Origin: Serinus canaria
Taxonomy: Eukaryota; Chordata; Aves; Passeriformes; Fringillidae
Length of the DNA stretch: 64,000 nt
Direction: 5' to 3'
Assembly (NCBI RefSeq): GCF_022539315.1
Contig: NC_066323.1
Location: forward strand, 4,751,719 to 4,815,718
Positions 49,906-61,851 of the stretch are shown here, in pieces; the first letter of the stretch is position 1; the number at the start of each line of letters is the position of its first letter. Under the pieces are notes generated by a model that was not told the origin of the DNA, ran no database searches, and worked only from the letters and a program-made list of their open reading frames with translations. Made by a program: the position numbers and the translations under genes.

Positions 49906-52900
49906 CTGTTAGCAAAGGAATGTTTAATCATGTCTCTCTGTTTTAAAGATAACTGTGTGGCTCTCCCTGGAGTGATTTTAAAGTGGTTAATCAGAGGGAC
50001 AAACCTGAAAAGGCAAGAAATATTTAATTAGTGCCTTTTCTTCTACTAGCCAGCAGTCCTAACCAGATGCCTTCACTTCAGAGCCATCCAAGTCATCAGC
50101 CTGGTAACGTCACTGCCTCTCACATCAGGCACCTGGCAAGTCCAACACTGACTGCATCCCAGAAAATGTCTGCTCAGGAAGGCTACTCCTGAAAATTACT
50201 TTCAAAACCTGAGAGTGAGCTTCACACAGGGCTGAAAACAAACTGCTTTTTGTATGTTGAACTGTAATCCAGCCCTTACCACTACTAGGCACTAGTATCA
50301 AAAATCCTGCAGGAAACCAGCATAAGGAAGAATTAGTTAGTGGTGGTTTTGTTTCAGTGGAGAGAGGAAAAGAAACGTCAGTAAGGAGAAGGAAAAGTGT
50401 GAGGGATTTCTCTCAGTGCTGTGATTTCATGCAGCACAGCTTTCCAGCTTCTATTCAAAGTCACACTGACATCTTGGTATGCAATTTCAGTCAGCAAATC
50501 AGGACTTGTATATAAACCCTCTGTCTTTATTCCTAATGAGATTTGTGTAAATAACTTGCTAGAAAAGGTGTTGAAAACGTATAATTCACTCCTAAATATG
50601 AATGCAGATGGCAGGTAAGAGGAACTGAATTTACTAGCCTTCCTGCAGTGTGCTCTGCAATGGATAATTCAAATATATACCTATGATATTTTTGGCATAT
50701 TAGCTGCTCTGTGCAGAGCTAGCACTGGATTTTGTAATAATGATGGGTGTGCAGGACACACACATTTGCTATCTTGGGCACATTATTAGTTACACAGTAC
50801 TGGCTGGGAGCCAGCTATACCTCAGATATGTTTTTAAGTTATGAGAAATGATCCTTATTTCTATTCAGAAAGCCATTGCTTTCCAGAAAAGCATGGATCT
50901 GAAGAGTGCTGGCTTGGCCAGATGAGGTTACCAGGCTGCTTGCCCTCACCCCTGCTGGAGTGGGTTCAGCCTGCCCTCCACACATGGCCCTGGGCTTTCT
51001 CTTTGGTCCTGTCTGTGTCTAGGCCTAAATTCCTTCAGCCACAACCAGCAGGAACCAGAGGCCCATGGAAGGGATTTGGTGACCAGGAGGGGCAGAATGT
51101 TAGAGAAGTTCAAAACCAAATGTTATGCTCCCCAAAGGCTGACAGGTTTTACCTATCTGTCACTCTTCTGTCCTTTTTTTGGAACCAAGAGCACTCTGCA
51201 AAAATGAGATTTCAAGTGCCCACCAAACTCAGAGGATATAGAATTTTAGTCTGTGCTCATTTCTAGGTGGATGCTGCTTTATAAAAATAAACTCGACGTG
51301 AATCTCTCCCTCCCACAGGAGCTAACGATGTTCCCTGCAGCACTCCTAAGCCCAAGTCATTCCTGTTTTATTGGCCCAACTTCAGACTAAGGTTTTACCT
51401 CCCTCCCTCTGAAAACTTTGAAGTCTTTCTCATATAGTAAATATTTTGCTTTTGAAGCATCAAATCAGGAACAAAGATATTAGGAAAATATCTGCTTGAC
51501 TTCAGCCTAATCTGTGGGCTGAGCTATAAATATGTCTCTTGTTGCCAATCCTTATTTTATGGACAATTCCTGTTATATCAATTTTGTCAGGGTAAGAGGA
51601 GTATTCATAGAAGCAAAAAAAAAGAAAACCAAAATACCCCAAGCTCTAATGAAACATATATTGTGCAATCAATATACTACAGTAGTTTCTGAGGAACTTA
51701 TATTCTGTACAACAGACCAAAATCTCCTTTTAGATTGCCCTTGTAAGGTAGAATTTGTCAGTCCATCCAAGATGCAACCAAGGCAAGAATGGTGTAAATA
51801 TTCTCCATGTGAGAACCAAACAACCAGACAAAAGTCAGAACTGAGGCCAGGGCTTCCCCTTGGTGGGGTGTAGTTCAAAAATGCCTCTTGGACTCTGGAA
51901 CAGGAGCATCAGTGTGTTGGTAGTGTTCACAGGAGGAGCTGGCCAAAATGAATGGGTTTTTTTAGAGGCAACTGTCAGCTGGTGTGATGTGAGTATATTG
52001 TAGCAAGATTCTGAGAGCTGTCATGATTGCTTGGAAAAAGCAATATAATTTCAGGCCAACTAATTTAATCCTTTTGATGCCAAGAGATTTGCTCCTGCTA
52101 AGTCCAAACACAGAGATATCTCACCAGCACTTTTATTAAGGCAAACCATGTGAAAGGTTCACTCCATTTTGATGGACAGATTATTAGGGAAAAGCAATAA
52201 TTTGTTGAAGTCCTATTTTCTTGCCAGTTCTGGGATGATATTAAAGTTAGCTTCAAGGCCAGCTCTCACCATCTCAGGATGGTGTGGATTTGGTAAACTC
52301 CACCAAGAATCCTCTCAGCAGTATTGTCAGTATTAGGAGCACAGCACATATCCATGCCTCAGGAATAAACAGAAATAAAGCTCTTCCCTGAAGTAACCTA
52401 ACCAGAATTCATTCCCCCCCTACTCTTTATTGTTTGGTTCACCTCTGTAAAGCTTTTCAGCATTTATATTCATTTCACACTGTCAAAAGCTGAACAGAAG
52501 TAAGATAACAAATGGTTCTGGTAGCAGCTGTCACCACCTACTGTCTGTGTATGCCTGTGTGAGTCTCTAAATGGAAATAAAGTACTTTAATAACACATTT
52601 TCTCTAAACTGTCCTCATGGATAAAGTTACTCTCAAATCAGTCCATGAATACTTTCCAATTCGGTGCCCACTTCAGGCTGCATTTCTGTCTCTGCTCTGC
52701 AGCCTGGGTTGGTGTGCAGCCCTGTGATTTAAAGACATTTCAGATGAAAAATACTTTAACAGCACACCTTCTCTGGCTGCTGCTTGCCTGCATGAGCTGC
52801 TTGTGGTGTTTGAGCCCTCTCCCAGCGTGCCTAATTTTGTGGCTATAAATTAACCTGCCTACCTATTGAATTTTTTAATTTTTTTTTTTTTTTTTTTTTT

Positions 52901-55442
52901 TGCTCCCTTGGCTCAAGCCAGGAGGTGTCCAGAGCCACAAATTAAACACGAGGTGCTCTGCCCTCCCTGCTCCTGCACCATTCCTTCCAGGAGCAGATGG
53001 CAGCTGGGAGGATAAATACCTGCAATTTCTTAGGGCCCTGAACAGAGCAGAAACTCCATTTCAAGGTGAGCTCTAAGGTACTGCTTTCCACGGAGAGAGC
53101 TGAGGCAGCACCACACTCGGTGTTTGTCTGTCCTCAGGCACCACTGGAGATGCTCTGGGGGTCAGGTGCCCTGCAGGATTTTGGCTTGGAGAGCAGCCCT
53201 TTGTGGGTCCAGCCAGCCCTGATCACTCGTGATGGTGGCTTTTGAGACAATCTCTTTCAAGATGGGTTCGTGCCTCCCCCAGGGTTGTTCTAAATATACA
53301 TATTTTTTTTTCTCTCCCTCTTTCCTCCCTTATGTTACCTCTTGATCAATCTAACAGTCCTTGCCTGTGTTTCTTGGTGGTTGTAAAACATGTGGTTTGC
53401 ACCTGTTTAGGTCAATGAGGCTTTTGGTTGTAAGTGACAAGTGGTGGGTGATTATTTTTCATCAAGTATCCTGCTTAACATGGAGAAAATGCTTGGTGCT
53501 TTTGAGCCCCTGTCACCTCCAGGTAAATAATGTAAAAGCATGTGAAGCAGCCAGTTAGAGTTAATTAGAAATTGACTGATCTTCTTTGGCATCAAAATTA
53601 TTGGGAAATGGGGCTTGTCCTTTCTGGAATACAGATTTTGCTTTTGTACACACACATGAGCCAGGAAAGATGTTATTTTATGGTCAACTTGTAGTATTCC
53701 TTTGAGAAAAAAAGCACTTTCTAAGCCATATATGTAAGAGCAGTTCAGGCAAGAGCAGGAGCATGAATCCTTACTGACACAATGCAGTTTCTCAGCTTTA
53801 TTTCACAGTGATGGGCATGCTGGAAATGTCTACAAGATTAATAGATTCAAATTCAGTGATCAGAAAATGGGAGCATGTCCAAATGGATCATTACAACAGA
53901 TTCCCACTTTATCTGTTGCACAAGCCAGGTTTGAGCCATCTGTAAGCTTCACATTCCTGCCCTAAAATCTTCTGCAGCTATAAAAGACAATAAGTATCAG
54001 TAGGGAAAAAAAAAAATCAATTTCTTGGCTTTGCAGCCTAAAATATAGTGATGGGACTATAGGGAGAGAAAAACTGCTGATTGTTTTTTTCTTATTTTTC
54101 TTTTTTTAAGCAAGTGAAATGAGTAGGCTGTATTTAGGAAACAACTTTTTTTATTAGAAGTTTAAAGAATATTTCTGGAGAGTAAAGGCAGCATCTCCCA
54201 CTCAGGCTTTGGGGAGGCAGAGCCATTTTTGATGTTCTCTAAGACCAAATGTACTCCCAGGAAGTTTCTAGAGGACCTGTGCTGATAAGATAATTTCTGA
54301 ATCTGATTTTTAGCTGCAGAAAGTGGATTCTCAAAATTAATTTATTGATTTTAATGTGCTCTCCCTTGAGGATTTTCATGGTGTTGGGCTGTGTCTGGTC
54401 ATTGCATGGCTCTTTCATTGAGAGAGGGCAGGGAAAACTTTCTACTCCTCTAGAAAGTCCCACTTTCTACCTTTTTTTTCCTAGTGGATGGCCAGGAATT
54501 CCTGTCTGTGTGCTGCAAAAGGGGTGAGAGTGGGCAGAAATGTGGCTGTGCCCTGACCCAATGGGCAGCACATCCCAAAATCCTCAATGCTGCAGTGCTC
54601 CCAGGGCTGCCCTTCAGCCCTGGTGCCAGGGAAGCTGCCTGTGCCTCTCTAATGTGCTCCAGCAGCAGCAGACAGGCTCCTGGAGATGAGCTGCTATTTG
54701 TATTTATCCAGAAATACTCTTTTTTTTTGCCTCTCACGTTAGGAAGTTGATGGAAGGCTTGGTTGGACCACGCTGCCTCGCTCTGTGGAGGTGTGAACTG
54801 GTGTCCCCAAGGCTCTGGTGCCACAGTGAAATTGCAGATTTTAGCTTTCTGCAGATATTTGTGCCTGGAAGAGGGCGTGTGGCCGTGCCAAAGCCTGTGA
54901 ATCACAGGGCCATGAGCTGCAGGAGAGGTTATCTGAACTCCCAGGGTGTGCAGAGGGGATGGCACTGGGGCTCCTCTCCTGCCACAGCCATCTGTGGGAA
55001 ATGGAGATGCTCCAGCCGGTGGGAAAGGCTGGAATACCTCCCCAACAGCACCCTGGGGAATCCATCAGGCTGCTCACAGATGGGAAGTGTTTCCTGCCTG
55101 ATATTCCACAGCAAAAGCTGTGTGCACACGTGCTGTGGGCTTCCTCCTGTGCACAGCAGCCAGGAACCTTTCTCATTCATCTCTCAACCACAGGGCAGCG
55201 TTATTTGCAGAACAATAGGGTCTGAAATATAAATCTGGGCAGGTTTTAAACAGGCTGATGGTTCTGAAGTTTGTTATGCTGTCTGATATTAGAAGATTAG
55301 TGTGAGACAAGATCTTTTGATCCTCAGAAAGGTTTAATGCTATTTTGTATCTAAGCTGTTAATAATTGTCTAGAGGTCTTAGAGAGATACTATAGTATAT
55401 GGTTTCCACTGGGGTTTTAAGCTAGAGAGTGATTTCTCATAC
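49906..55442. other. noncoding stretch
   Basis: No supported gene. A T run of 23 lies at 52879-52901, with another T-rich tract near 53305. A 113-codon plus ORF at 51532-51873 has several Cys but only weak splice context. 54450-55232 is GC-richer and open for more than 160 codons on both strands simultaneously, which indicates composition and not genes. Confidence 0.5.
52879..52901 (+). repeat. poly-T tract, 23 nt
   Basis: An uninterrupted run of T. It could be a reverse-oriented poly(A) tail, but the flanks match no transposon or processed transcript that I recognise. Confidence 0.95.
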
Positions 55443-55599
55443 CCTTCCAGATGTTCAAGTCCTATTTCCCTACATTCCAACAGATGGATGCCAAAAAATG
55501 TAGGGAAATTTGCAATGTTTCTCAATGTGGTGTATTTATAATATTCTCTATTACAGAAAAGTGAAGACTGTGTCCTAATTTCTGCAGTTATTTTCCTCA
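55443..55599 (-). CDS. exon-like window overlapping a hairpin (weak)
   Basis: 157 nt between the acceptor agtgctttctgttgctag and the donor GGAAGG|GTATGA. It enters in phase 1 and leaves in phase 2, containing KITAEIRTQSSLFCNREYYK and NIANFPTFFGIHLLECREIG. A perfect 13-bp inverted repeat (55464-55509) lies inside, which is more typical of noncoding or mobile DNA. That lowers confidence. Confidence 0.18.
55464..55509. repeat. perfect 13-bp inverted repeat, 20-nt loop
   Basis: 'atttccctacatt' (55464-55476) and 'aatgtagggaaat' (55497-55509) are exact reverse complements separated by 20 nt. The stem is longer than chance makes likely at a given site. It could be a structured RNA, a cruciform or a MITE remnant. 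Confidence 0.93.
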
Positions 55600-56375
55600 C
55601 TAGCAACAGAAAGCACTTAATTCTTAAGCCTTAACAGTGAGAGCTCTCCAAGGGAGCATTATTTTTTCCTCTCTCAGGCCAACTTTAATGAAGCTGACTA
55701 AGTCCCTCCTGATTAATTGAATGGTAGCTAAATAGTGCAGAAATAGTGAGAAACCACCAATTCTTCTCCTGATAACTCTGCCTTCCTGATGTCAGTGGTA
55801 ATCAGCAGCATGCTGTCCAACATATAAAGATCTAAATTAAACAAGCATTTCTATTTTCATTTCTAATACATTTCCTTTGGTTTTTTTTTTTCCCAATCCA
55901 GTAATTTTAGTGCTAGTTGTTCAGAAATTCCTGTTATTTGCATGTTTGCAAAACAACATGATCTAAAGAATGATAATATGACAAGAATACATAGATTGAT
56001 CTAGGAAAGCCATTTTGGCCTAAAGAAGAGCCAAGAACTGCATGATATTTGCAACATTTAAGTTAGCACTTGCTTTAGGGATATTATTCAAATTTAATGC
56101 TATGCACACATTTTTCTGGATCAGGATCTCTAACTCAAAATTTTGCAATGTCAGACTAAAGGCCTAATTTCCTCAAGTCTGAAAGATCTCTGGAAATATT
56201 TTGCACCAGCAACCATAACTTTGAATTTCCTGACCTTTGAGCTTATTACATGTCATATGTCTCTTCACCCCCACAAAATGCAGAGGAGTTTTTGTTTATT
56301 TCTTCAGAAAACATTGAGCAAAACAACCACGGCTCCAATCCAGCAGCTCAAGTTTGCTGCTTTTCTCTGCACCAT
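55600..56375. other. noncoding stretch
   Basis: AT-rich. Nothing recognised apart from a T run near 55879-55891. Confidence 0.6.
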
Positions 56376-56415
56376 CTCCAATTTGTCTCCATCTGAACAA
56401 AGAGGCAAATTGGAG
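56376..56415. repeat. inverted repeat at the 5' edge of a CR1
   Basis: 'ctccaatttgtctc' (56376-56389) pairs with 'gaggcaaattggag' (56402-56415) at 13 of 14 positions, plus one more pair outside. The right arm is the first recognisable CR1 sequence, so the left arm is a short inverted copy of it. This could be a 5' inversion formed during insertion. Confidence 0.75.
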
Positions 56416-56775
56416 ACAGTACAAAGTAAACCAACAAAAACACAGAGGTTTAGAAAACATGGCCTGGGAGGAAATACTAAGAGCACTGAATTTATTTAAT
56501 TCAGAGAAGACTGAAAAGAGATCTGCTAAGAGGTTGCAGAGAGAATGGGGTGGCTAATTGCCCTTCATGTCAAATAAGGATACAAAACCATCATGGGCTG
56601 TTTTGCAGCATGAAAGATGGGGAGAAGCTCTCTCTCAGCTTGCTGATACAGAGGAGTCTCACTGGAGGTTTTTAGAAGAGTACAGAAGTGTCTTTCAGGG
56701 ATGCTCTGTGTTTTGCTCCAGAGGAGAGCTGGATTAGGAGACTGCTGAGAAACCCCAGCCCTACAATTCTGTGAT
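56402..56775 (+). mobile_element. old CR1 LINE 3' fragment
   Basis: Diverged but ordered CR1 phrases: 'caaattggagacagtacaaa', 'gaaaacatggcctgggagg', 'gagaagactgaaaagagatc', 'aagaggttgcagagag', 'ctggaggtttttagaag', 'agccctacaattctgtgatt' with the octamer-type tail at about 56762-56774. It belongs to the older CR1 type whose upstream part reads 'attggagacagtccagag...'. No coding capacity. Confidence 0.78.
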
Positions 56776-57299
56776 TCCCCAACCACTCTGACCACAATTC
56801 CAGGAAGAAATTCTATAATCTCCAGCTATTCTCTCGCCACCTTTTCATCTCCTCTTAGGAGGAGTCAAGTCCTTCTTTCTTCTCAAGTGACAACTGTTTT
56901 TGTCCCCATCACAGCTCATTTCTTAATGTAATGGGGGAAAAAAAGCACCAGGAAAGGGTGACACTTTCTGACCTTACTCACTCACTGCTATAATATTTAT
57001 TGCTTTAAAATAAAGTGCCTTCAGTATGGTAAAGAAAAAAAAAAAAGAAATAGGATATTTGCTTGCCAGCTGAAAAACCTCTAACATTTCACAAATTCTT
57101 TTGAATTAAGTTTGGCAGTACAGTGCTGAAACAAGTGTAGTTGGACCCTTTTTCAGGATGTCAAGTGCACAGCTGAAGTGATTGGGGTCAGAGTGGAGAT
57201 AAAACATTAGAGAGAGTCCAGAGAGTGCAGCTTCCATATTCCTGTAAAGTAGAAAGGGACTCTTTTTTTCCCTCTTTTTTTTTTTTTTTCCTTCCTTTT
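56776..57299. other. noncoding stretch
   Basis: No gene. A-rich run near 57032-57046 and pyrimidine-rich run at 57262-57305. Confidence 0.6.
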
Positions 57300-58010
57300 C
57301 TGTTTTATTTTATTTGAGAGGCAGACACTGGCCTTTAAAAATCCTTACAGCTACTAAGGGGTTTTTTGCATCATGTATTGTGGAAAAAGTCAAGCCCTCA
57401 TCTGCACAGTAAATGTTAGCAGCCAGGTTAATTGTGGGGATATAGGGCATCTTTCAAGGTTTATAAGACAGCTGAGCTCTTGGAGATATTGTTTGCACAA
57501 TGCTCTAATGCTGCCTCTTTGAAAGCAGCCTTTGGCTGCAGAGTGCTACTATTTAACAGGTCTAACACTGCTAAAAATCGAGACACTGATGCCATTATTA
57601 AATTTCATGCTGCACACAAGCAAACAGTTTATCATAGTCTGTTCCCAGCATTTGTAATCCAATTTTTGTTATCTTACATTGTTTAAAAAAGAGGGAGAGG
57701 GAGAGAAAGATACCGTACATCAATCTGATAAAAATGTTTAAATAACTGGTACTTTTTTGTGATTATGTTGGTTTTATAGCAGCATTATGGAAACACGACA
57801 GGGTAACTAAAATCTGATTACGTCTAAGTCCTTGCCCATTATGTGATTATTATGAACCATGACTTCTGCTGGCACATTATGAATTACATGGTCATAATAC
57901 AAGGGATTTCCAATATAATTAACTGAGATTAGCAGCACTGGAGAAATCTGGGAATAATGATACAACTTTGAACAATCAGTTTTACTGTAAGTGCTGCTGG
58001 CTCTGGCTTC
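57300..58010. promoter_or_regulatory. candidate conserved noncoding element
   Basis: Repeat-free and AT-rich, with preserved CpGs (near 57579, 57714, 57798 and 57821) and many ATTA/TAAT cores (for example 'ccattattaaat' near 57593, 'attatgaattacat' near 57878 and 'tataattaact' near 57916). The open minus frame (58040-57807) is probably a by-product. Conservation is inferred from texture only. Confidence 0.25.
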
Positions 58011-59879
58011 CAGGAAACAGGAGGCTGGTGGCTGGAGCACTGACCCACCTGCTGGGCTTTCCTACACCTCCTTTCTCTTCCCTCCCCTCTGTGAAATTAA
58101 TTGCAACCTTGCCAGAGTGGTAGGTGCTCACTTTTTTACTCTTTTCTTCTCATATTATACTGATAAAACTCCAGGCTGGATGAGAGGTTTTGAATAAAGT
58201 CAAAGGTCTGTAGATCCCTCCTTTAGGGGGCTCAGCCTGAAACTGGAAAGGGCTCTGCTTTTGAAAGCTCAGAAATAACTACTTATCAAAGAACAGGACT
58301 GCTTGAGACAGCTCAGGTTTGAGTACTTAGAGGCAGAAAGTCATGAAAATCACAGATTAGTTTCAAAGATCATTGCCAAAGCCGTATTATTTCTTGAGTA
58401 TCTCAGGCAACCAAGAAACCTTTTCCCACAAAACCTCAGCTTTTGGATTCTTGGCTGCTGGAGACAAAGCCATCTGAATCCAAAGGGGCTGCTCACTATG
58501 GGAAGGAGAAGGATTTAGATCCAGCAGCCATATTCTGGCTGTAGAGGGAAAAGGGAAACACAGGGCATGATGGAAATACTGCAGGGGGAAAAAAGGCTAA
58601 AGTGGACTTTTGTTTAACCAGAGGATTAAACATTTGATGCACTGCTGTGTGGACAGCTGGGGCAGAGTGGGAACTTCCCTGACTATTGAGATATTGTTTG
58701 TCCCTGATAGAGCTGGGATTAAAAAATAGAGCATTTATTTTTCACTTTGCATCCTTTTGATTTCCCCTCTGCATAAATACAGTGGGAACCTTAGAGAAAA
58801 ATAAAAAAAAATTACCTGAGAGTTTTTGGTTCAGCCCAGTGCCCCCCTCCTTCTGCTATATATGAACAGCTCTTAATTTTGGGATTTCTCATGCAATTGC
58901 ACCCCAGGACTTTTACTGAACCCTTTGAATCCCAGGATGGTGCTCCTTGCTGACATGGATTTTGTTGCTTTGCATTCCCTTTGCTGGGATGGTTCTGCTG
59001 GTTTATCCCTGTGCCTCCAGGGCTGGGGGAACCTGGCCACTGCTGCTGCTCCTGCCTGGAGCAAGTGCTGCCTTCCCGGAGCTGCTCCTCAATGTGCTGC
59101 AAAGTGCTGTCCTGAGGAGGTTTTTAGGAATGTTGACATGCTGTTTGTGTGATACCAATCCTCACAAACTCGGCAAACCCAAGGGAAATGTCCACCTCAT
59201 CAATTCAGACCCACTCTGTTTCTATTTCCCTTAGTTTTGACAGAAATACGAAGTGGAGGTCTTGGGAATATGCACTTGCCAGTGGTGTTTCTTCTTGTGG
59301 TGTTTCCAGTGGTGTGTCTTCTTTTGTCCTAGCTTGTTTTTCATTGTTTTCCGATTTCTGTTCAGGGTTTGCTCTGTCTGCACCATTTCTTTTGTTGTCT
59401 TTCTTTCTATTTCCCTGCCTTATTCCATGACTGAAAGAAAAATAGTGAGAGGTGAGGGGATAATTGTGTGATTTAAGGTAATTTCAGCAGACTTTTTTCA
59501 GTGATGTGCTGAGCAATCACAACCCCTATTGAGTGCAGTGGGGATGGAAAACCACAGGCCCTTCCCAGATAGTGCTATGCACTTGTCAGAATAGAGCTCA
59601 AAGGAATCATATTTATAGCAAGCTATTTTGAATGGCAGCAGTAAAGCAGCTGGAGAAGGCTAATGTACTTGAATCTGGCAGCAATTTTACCTGTTTGTAA
59701 GACATTCAATCCCTTTTTAAAACAAACCATAGCACAGCCTAAAGACTGGAAGCTGAGTTGAGTTTTCCAGTCCTGGCTTCAGCACTGGGCAATTTAGGAA
59801 ATTCTGATTTATCTTGACTGTGCAGTGGAACAGGGAGACTCCAGGCAGCCCAGCCCCAGCTGAGGGTAAAAAAAAAAAC
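58011..59879. other. noncoding stretch
   Basis: No supported gene. 58812-59234 is open in several frames on both strands. 59265-59330 has short imperfect repeats of 'agtggtgttt'. Nothing else recognised. Confidence 0.5.
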
Positions 59880-59900
59880 CTTAAAACCTTAGGTTTTAAG
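59880..59900. repeat. near-perfect 21-bp palindrome
   Basis: 'cttaaaacct' (59880-59889), one central t, and 'aggttttaag' (59891-59900) form a hairpin with 10-bp perfect arms. An A run before and a T run after extend it with a mismatch. It lies about 100 bp before an LTR-like segment. Confidence 0.92.
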
Positions 59901-59997
59901 TTTTTCTGTTCTGTTTTGGTGTGCAGCTTTAGCTTTATATTAAGTGTCACTAGGATCTTTTCACAAGGTGGTGAAGACAAAACAATCCTCTTCTAGC

Positions 59998-60330
59998 TGG
60001 AGACTCAAGGACAATCTCTGCCAACTTCAGGCCCAAAGCATGGAAATGTGAAAAGAGGAGGGTGGGCAAGCAAGCAAGGGGGATGAAACTTCATTATTTG
60101 AAGCCATTAATTGGACAGTTAACTCCTAGATGTAAATGGACTAAAACTTATAAAAATGTGAGATCTGGTGACCAATCCCTCTTTTGCTCCCATCTTGGAG
60201 CCATCCAGGCAGAGCCAGGACTGTGGCTCTGGTCCTGCCAGGCTGTGGCCTTTGAAGGCACTTTAATAAAAACCCACTTTATTGCTCTGAACTCCATCCA
60301 GCCTCTGCTCCAGCTCCTTGAGACATCAAG
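59998..60330 (+). mobile_element. possible solo ERV LTR
   Basis: The order of signals is LTR-like. A TATA-type 'cttataaaaatg' lies near 60147, then 'cttggagccatccaggcaga', a polyadenylation-type 'ttaataaaaacc' near 60262, and 'ctttattgctctgaactcc' just after, resembling the R/U5 part of songbird retroviral LTRs as I recall them. The boundaries are guessed from a TG at 59998 and the loss of familiar sequence near 60330. No target-site duplication was found and no viral genes flank it. Confidence 0.42.
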
Positions 60331-61652
60331 GGGATGAGCCCTGCTGATCTCAGCCAGGTCATGCCAAGGACAGGGACATGGCTGGGATCATGGACAGGAC
60401 CCTCTCAGCCTCCTGGGTGGGCTCCTCACTGAGGGTCTGATGGGAGTTTGGAAAAGGAGTCTGCATTGTAGCAGAAATAAGTTTGCAGGAGTTTTCCTCA
60501 GAGCAGCCACACAGTACTGAGGAGCCTTTTGAGGAGAATCAGTGGAATTCCTTGCCAGAATGCTGCCAAAGGCAAAGCTCTGCATCTGGTGGGGGGCTGA
60601 TACCAGTGTGAGTGGGAAATTGGCTGGACCAAACTGAATTTAAAAAGAATTTACCATAGAATAAAAAAAAAAGAGAACAAACAGTGAAATGCAGACCAGA
60701 GATTCTTTGGTCACTTGCAGATCTTTCTCTGATGGACCAGAGAAGTGAACTTTGCTGTATCAAGAGGATTTATACTGTTCCTGTTATATTTTTAGTTATT
60801 CAAGCTGATTAGCCTGACTTTGGGCTGTTCAATGGACACACAAAGTTTCAGGCAGCCTCTCTTTAACCACTATCTCAATGAAAAAACCCAAACCCATGTC
60901 CAGGGCAAAGGTTTTAGAAAATCATTGTCTTTGTCAGTTAACTGTTTTCCCAAGGCTTATGTTAAATTATCTGGTTTTTATTTTGGAAGTGTTTACTGCA
61001 AAATGCTTCTAATGGATCACTAGGCAGAGGAATATATCTACTGACAATTTAGTTCTGTAGTAAAAGGAAACTACTCTAAATTGGTGAGCTCTCAGGAATG
61101 ATTTTCCTGATCTATGATAGGCAAATTCAGCTTTCTGCAAATCTGAGGGTTAATCTTTGCTAAGAGATGTATGAACCTGGCACCACCAGCTACTACAGAC
61201 AAGTGTTTTGTTGGGTCTACCACTGAGGAAATCTCATCTCTCAAAATGGACAGGCTTACATGGAAAAAATATCTGCATGCAAAAGGAAAATAACATAATT
61301 TGTCTTTGAAAATCTTCTGGTTTTGTCTGCTAATTTCCCAATCTATCTAACAAAACCTTCTTGGGGAGAGTGGCCTGCCTACTAGATAATGTAAACTTAC
61401 TCTGTGCATAATTTTATGAATTCTATTACTTATGCTTTTTGTTCTGTATCTGGTTTGATTCTGCTTTCAACACCTTCTCCTATTATCTCACATCAGATTA
61501 GGGAAGAACCTGCTGATAAATCACACTGGCATTTCAGCTGGCACCTAGTTGTTAAATTCTTTGCCAGTTCTTTGATGAGCCCTTTTTTCTTCTGAATTTA
61601 AACTTTGATTTCAACCAAAAAAGCTTCTGGCCTTGCAGATGTGAAGTAAAAC
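60331..61652. other. noncoding stretch
   Basis: No supported gene. ORFs at 60388-60763 (minus) and 60820-61023 (plus) lack splice or domain support. Confidence 0.55.
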
Positions 61653-61851
61653 CTTTCTAAATACCAAAGGCTGCAGTGCTTTCTTCCCAAATCTACATAC
61701 AGCAAGGCAGAACCTTTCAGCATTGATTGGAGTGGAGTGACAGGAGAGAGGAATTTCTTTCAGTAGTTCCCAGAGGGGATTAAGCTGCTTTGAAAGTGGA
61801 CCATTCCATTGCTGTTCCCAGCTCTTTGGGACGTGAATTCTGGGGGCTGAG
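61653..61851 (-). CDS. exon-like window, unidentified
   Basis: 199 nt follow a textbook acceptor (aacgggcctttttctgcag), enter in phase 2 and leave in phase 0 at AGAAAG|GTTTTA, a weak donor. The 66 codons include SWEQQWNGPLSKQLNPLWEL and AERFCLAVCRFGKKALQPLV, which look helical and amphipathic. No family recognised. Open length plus acceptor favour a real exon; the donor argues against. Confidence 0.25.

Noticed and set aside
51532..51873. 113-codon plus-strand ORF with several Cys
   Set aside because: Weak splice context, and the minus strand is also open over the same bases.
54450..55232. ORFs of 161-171 codons on both strands
   Set aside because: Simultaneous openness on opposite strands reflects base composition; no conserved motif seen.
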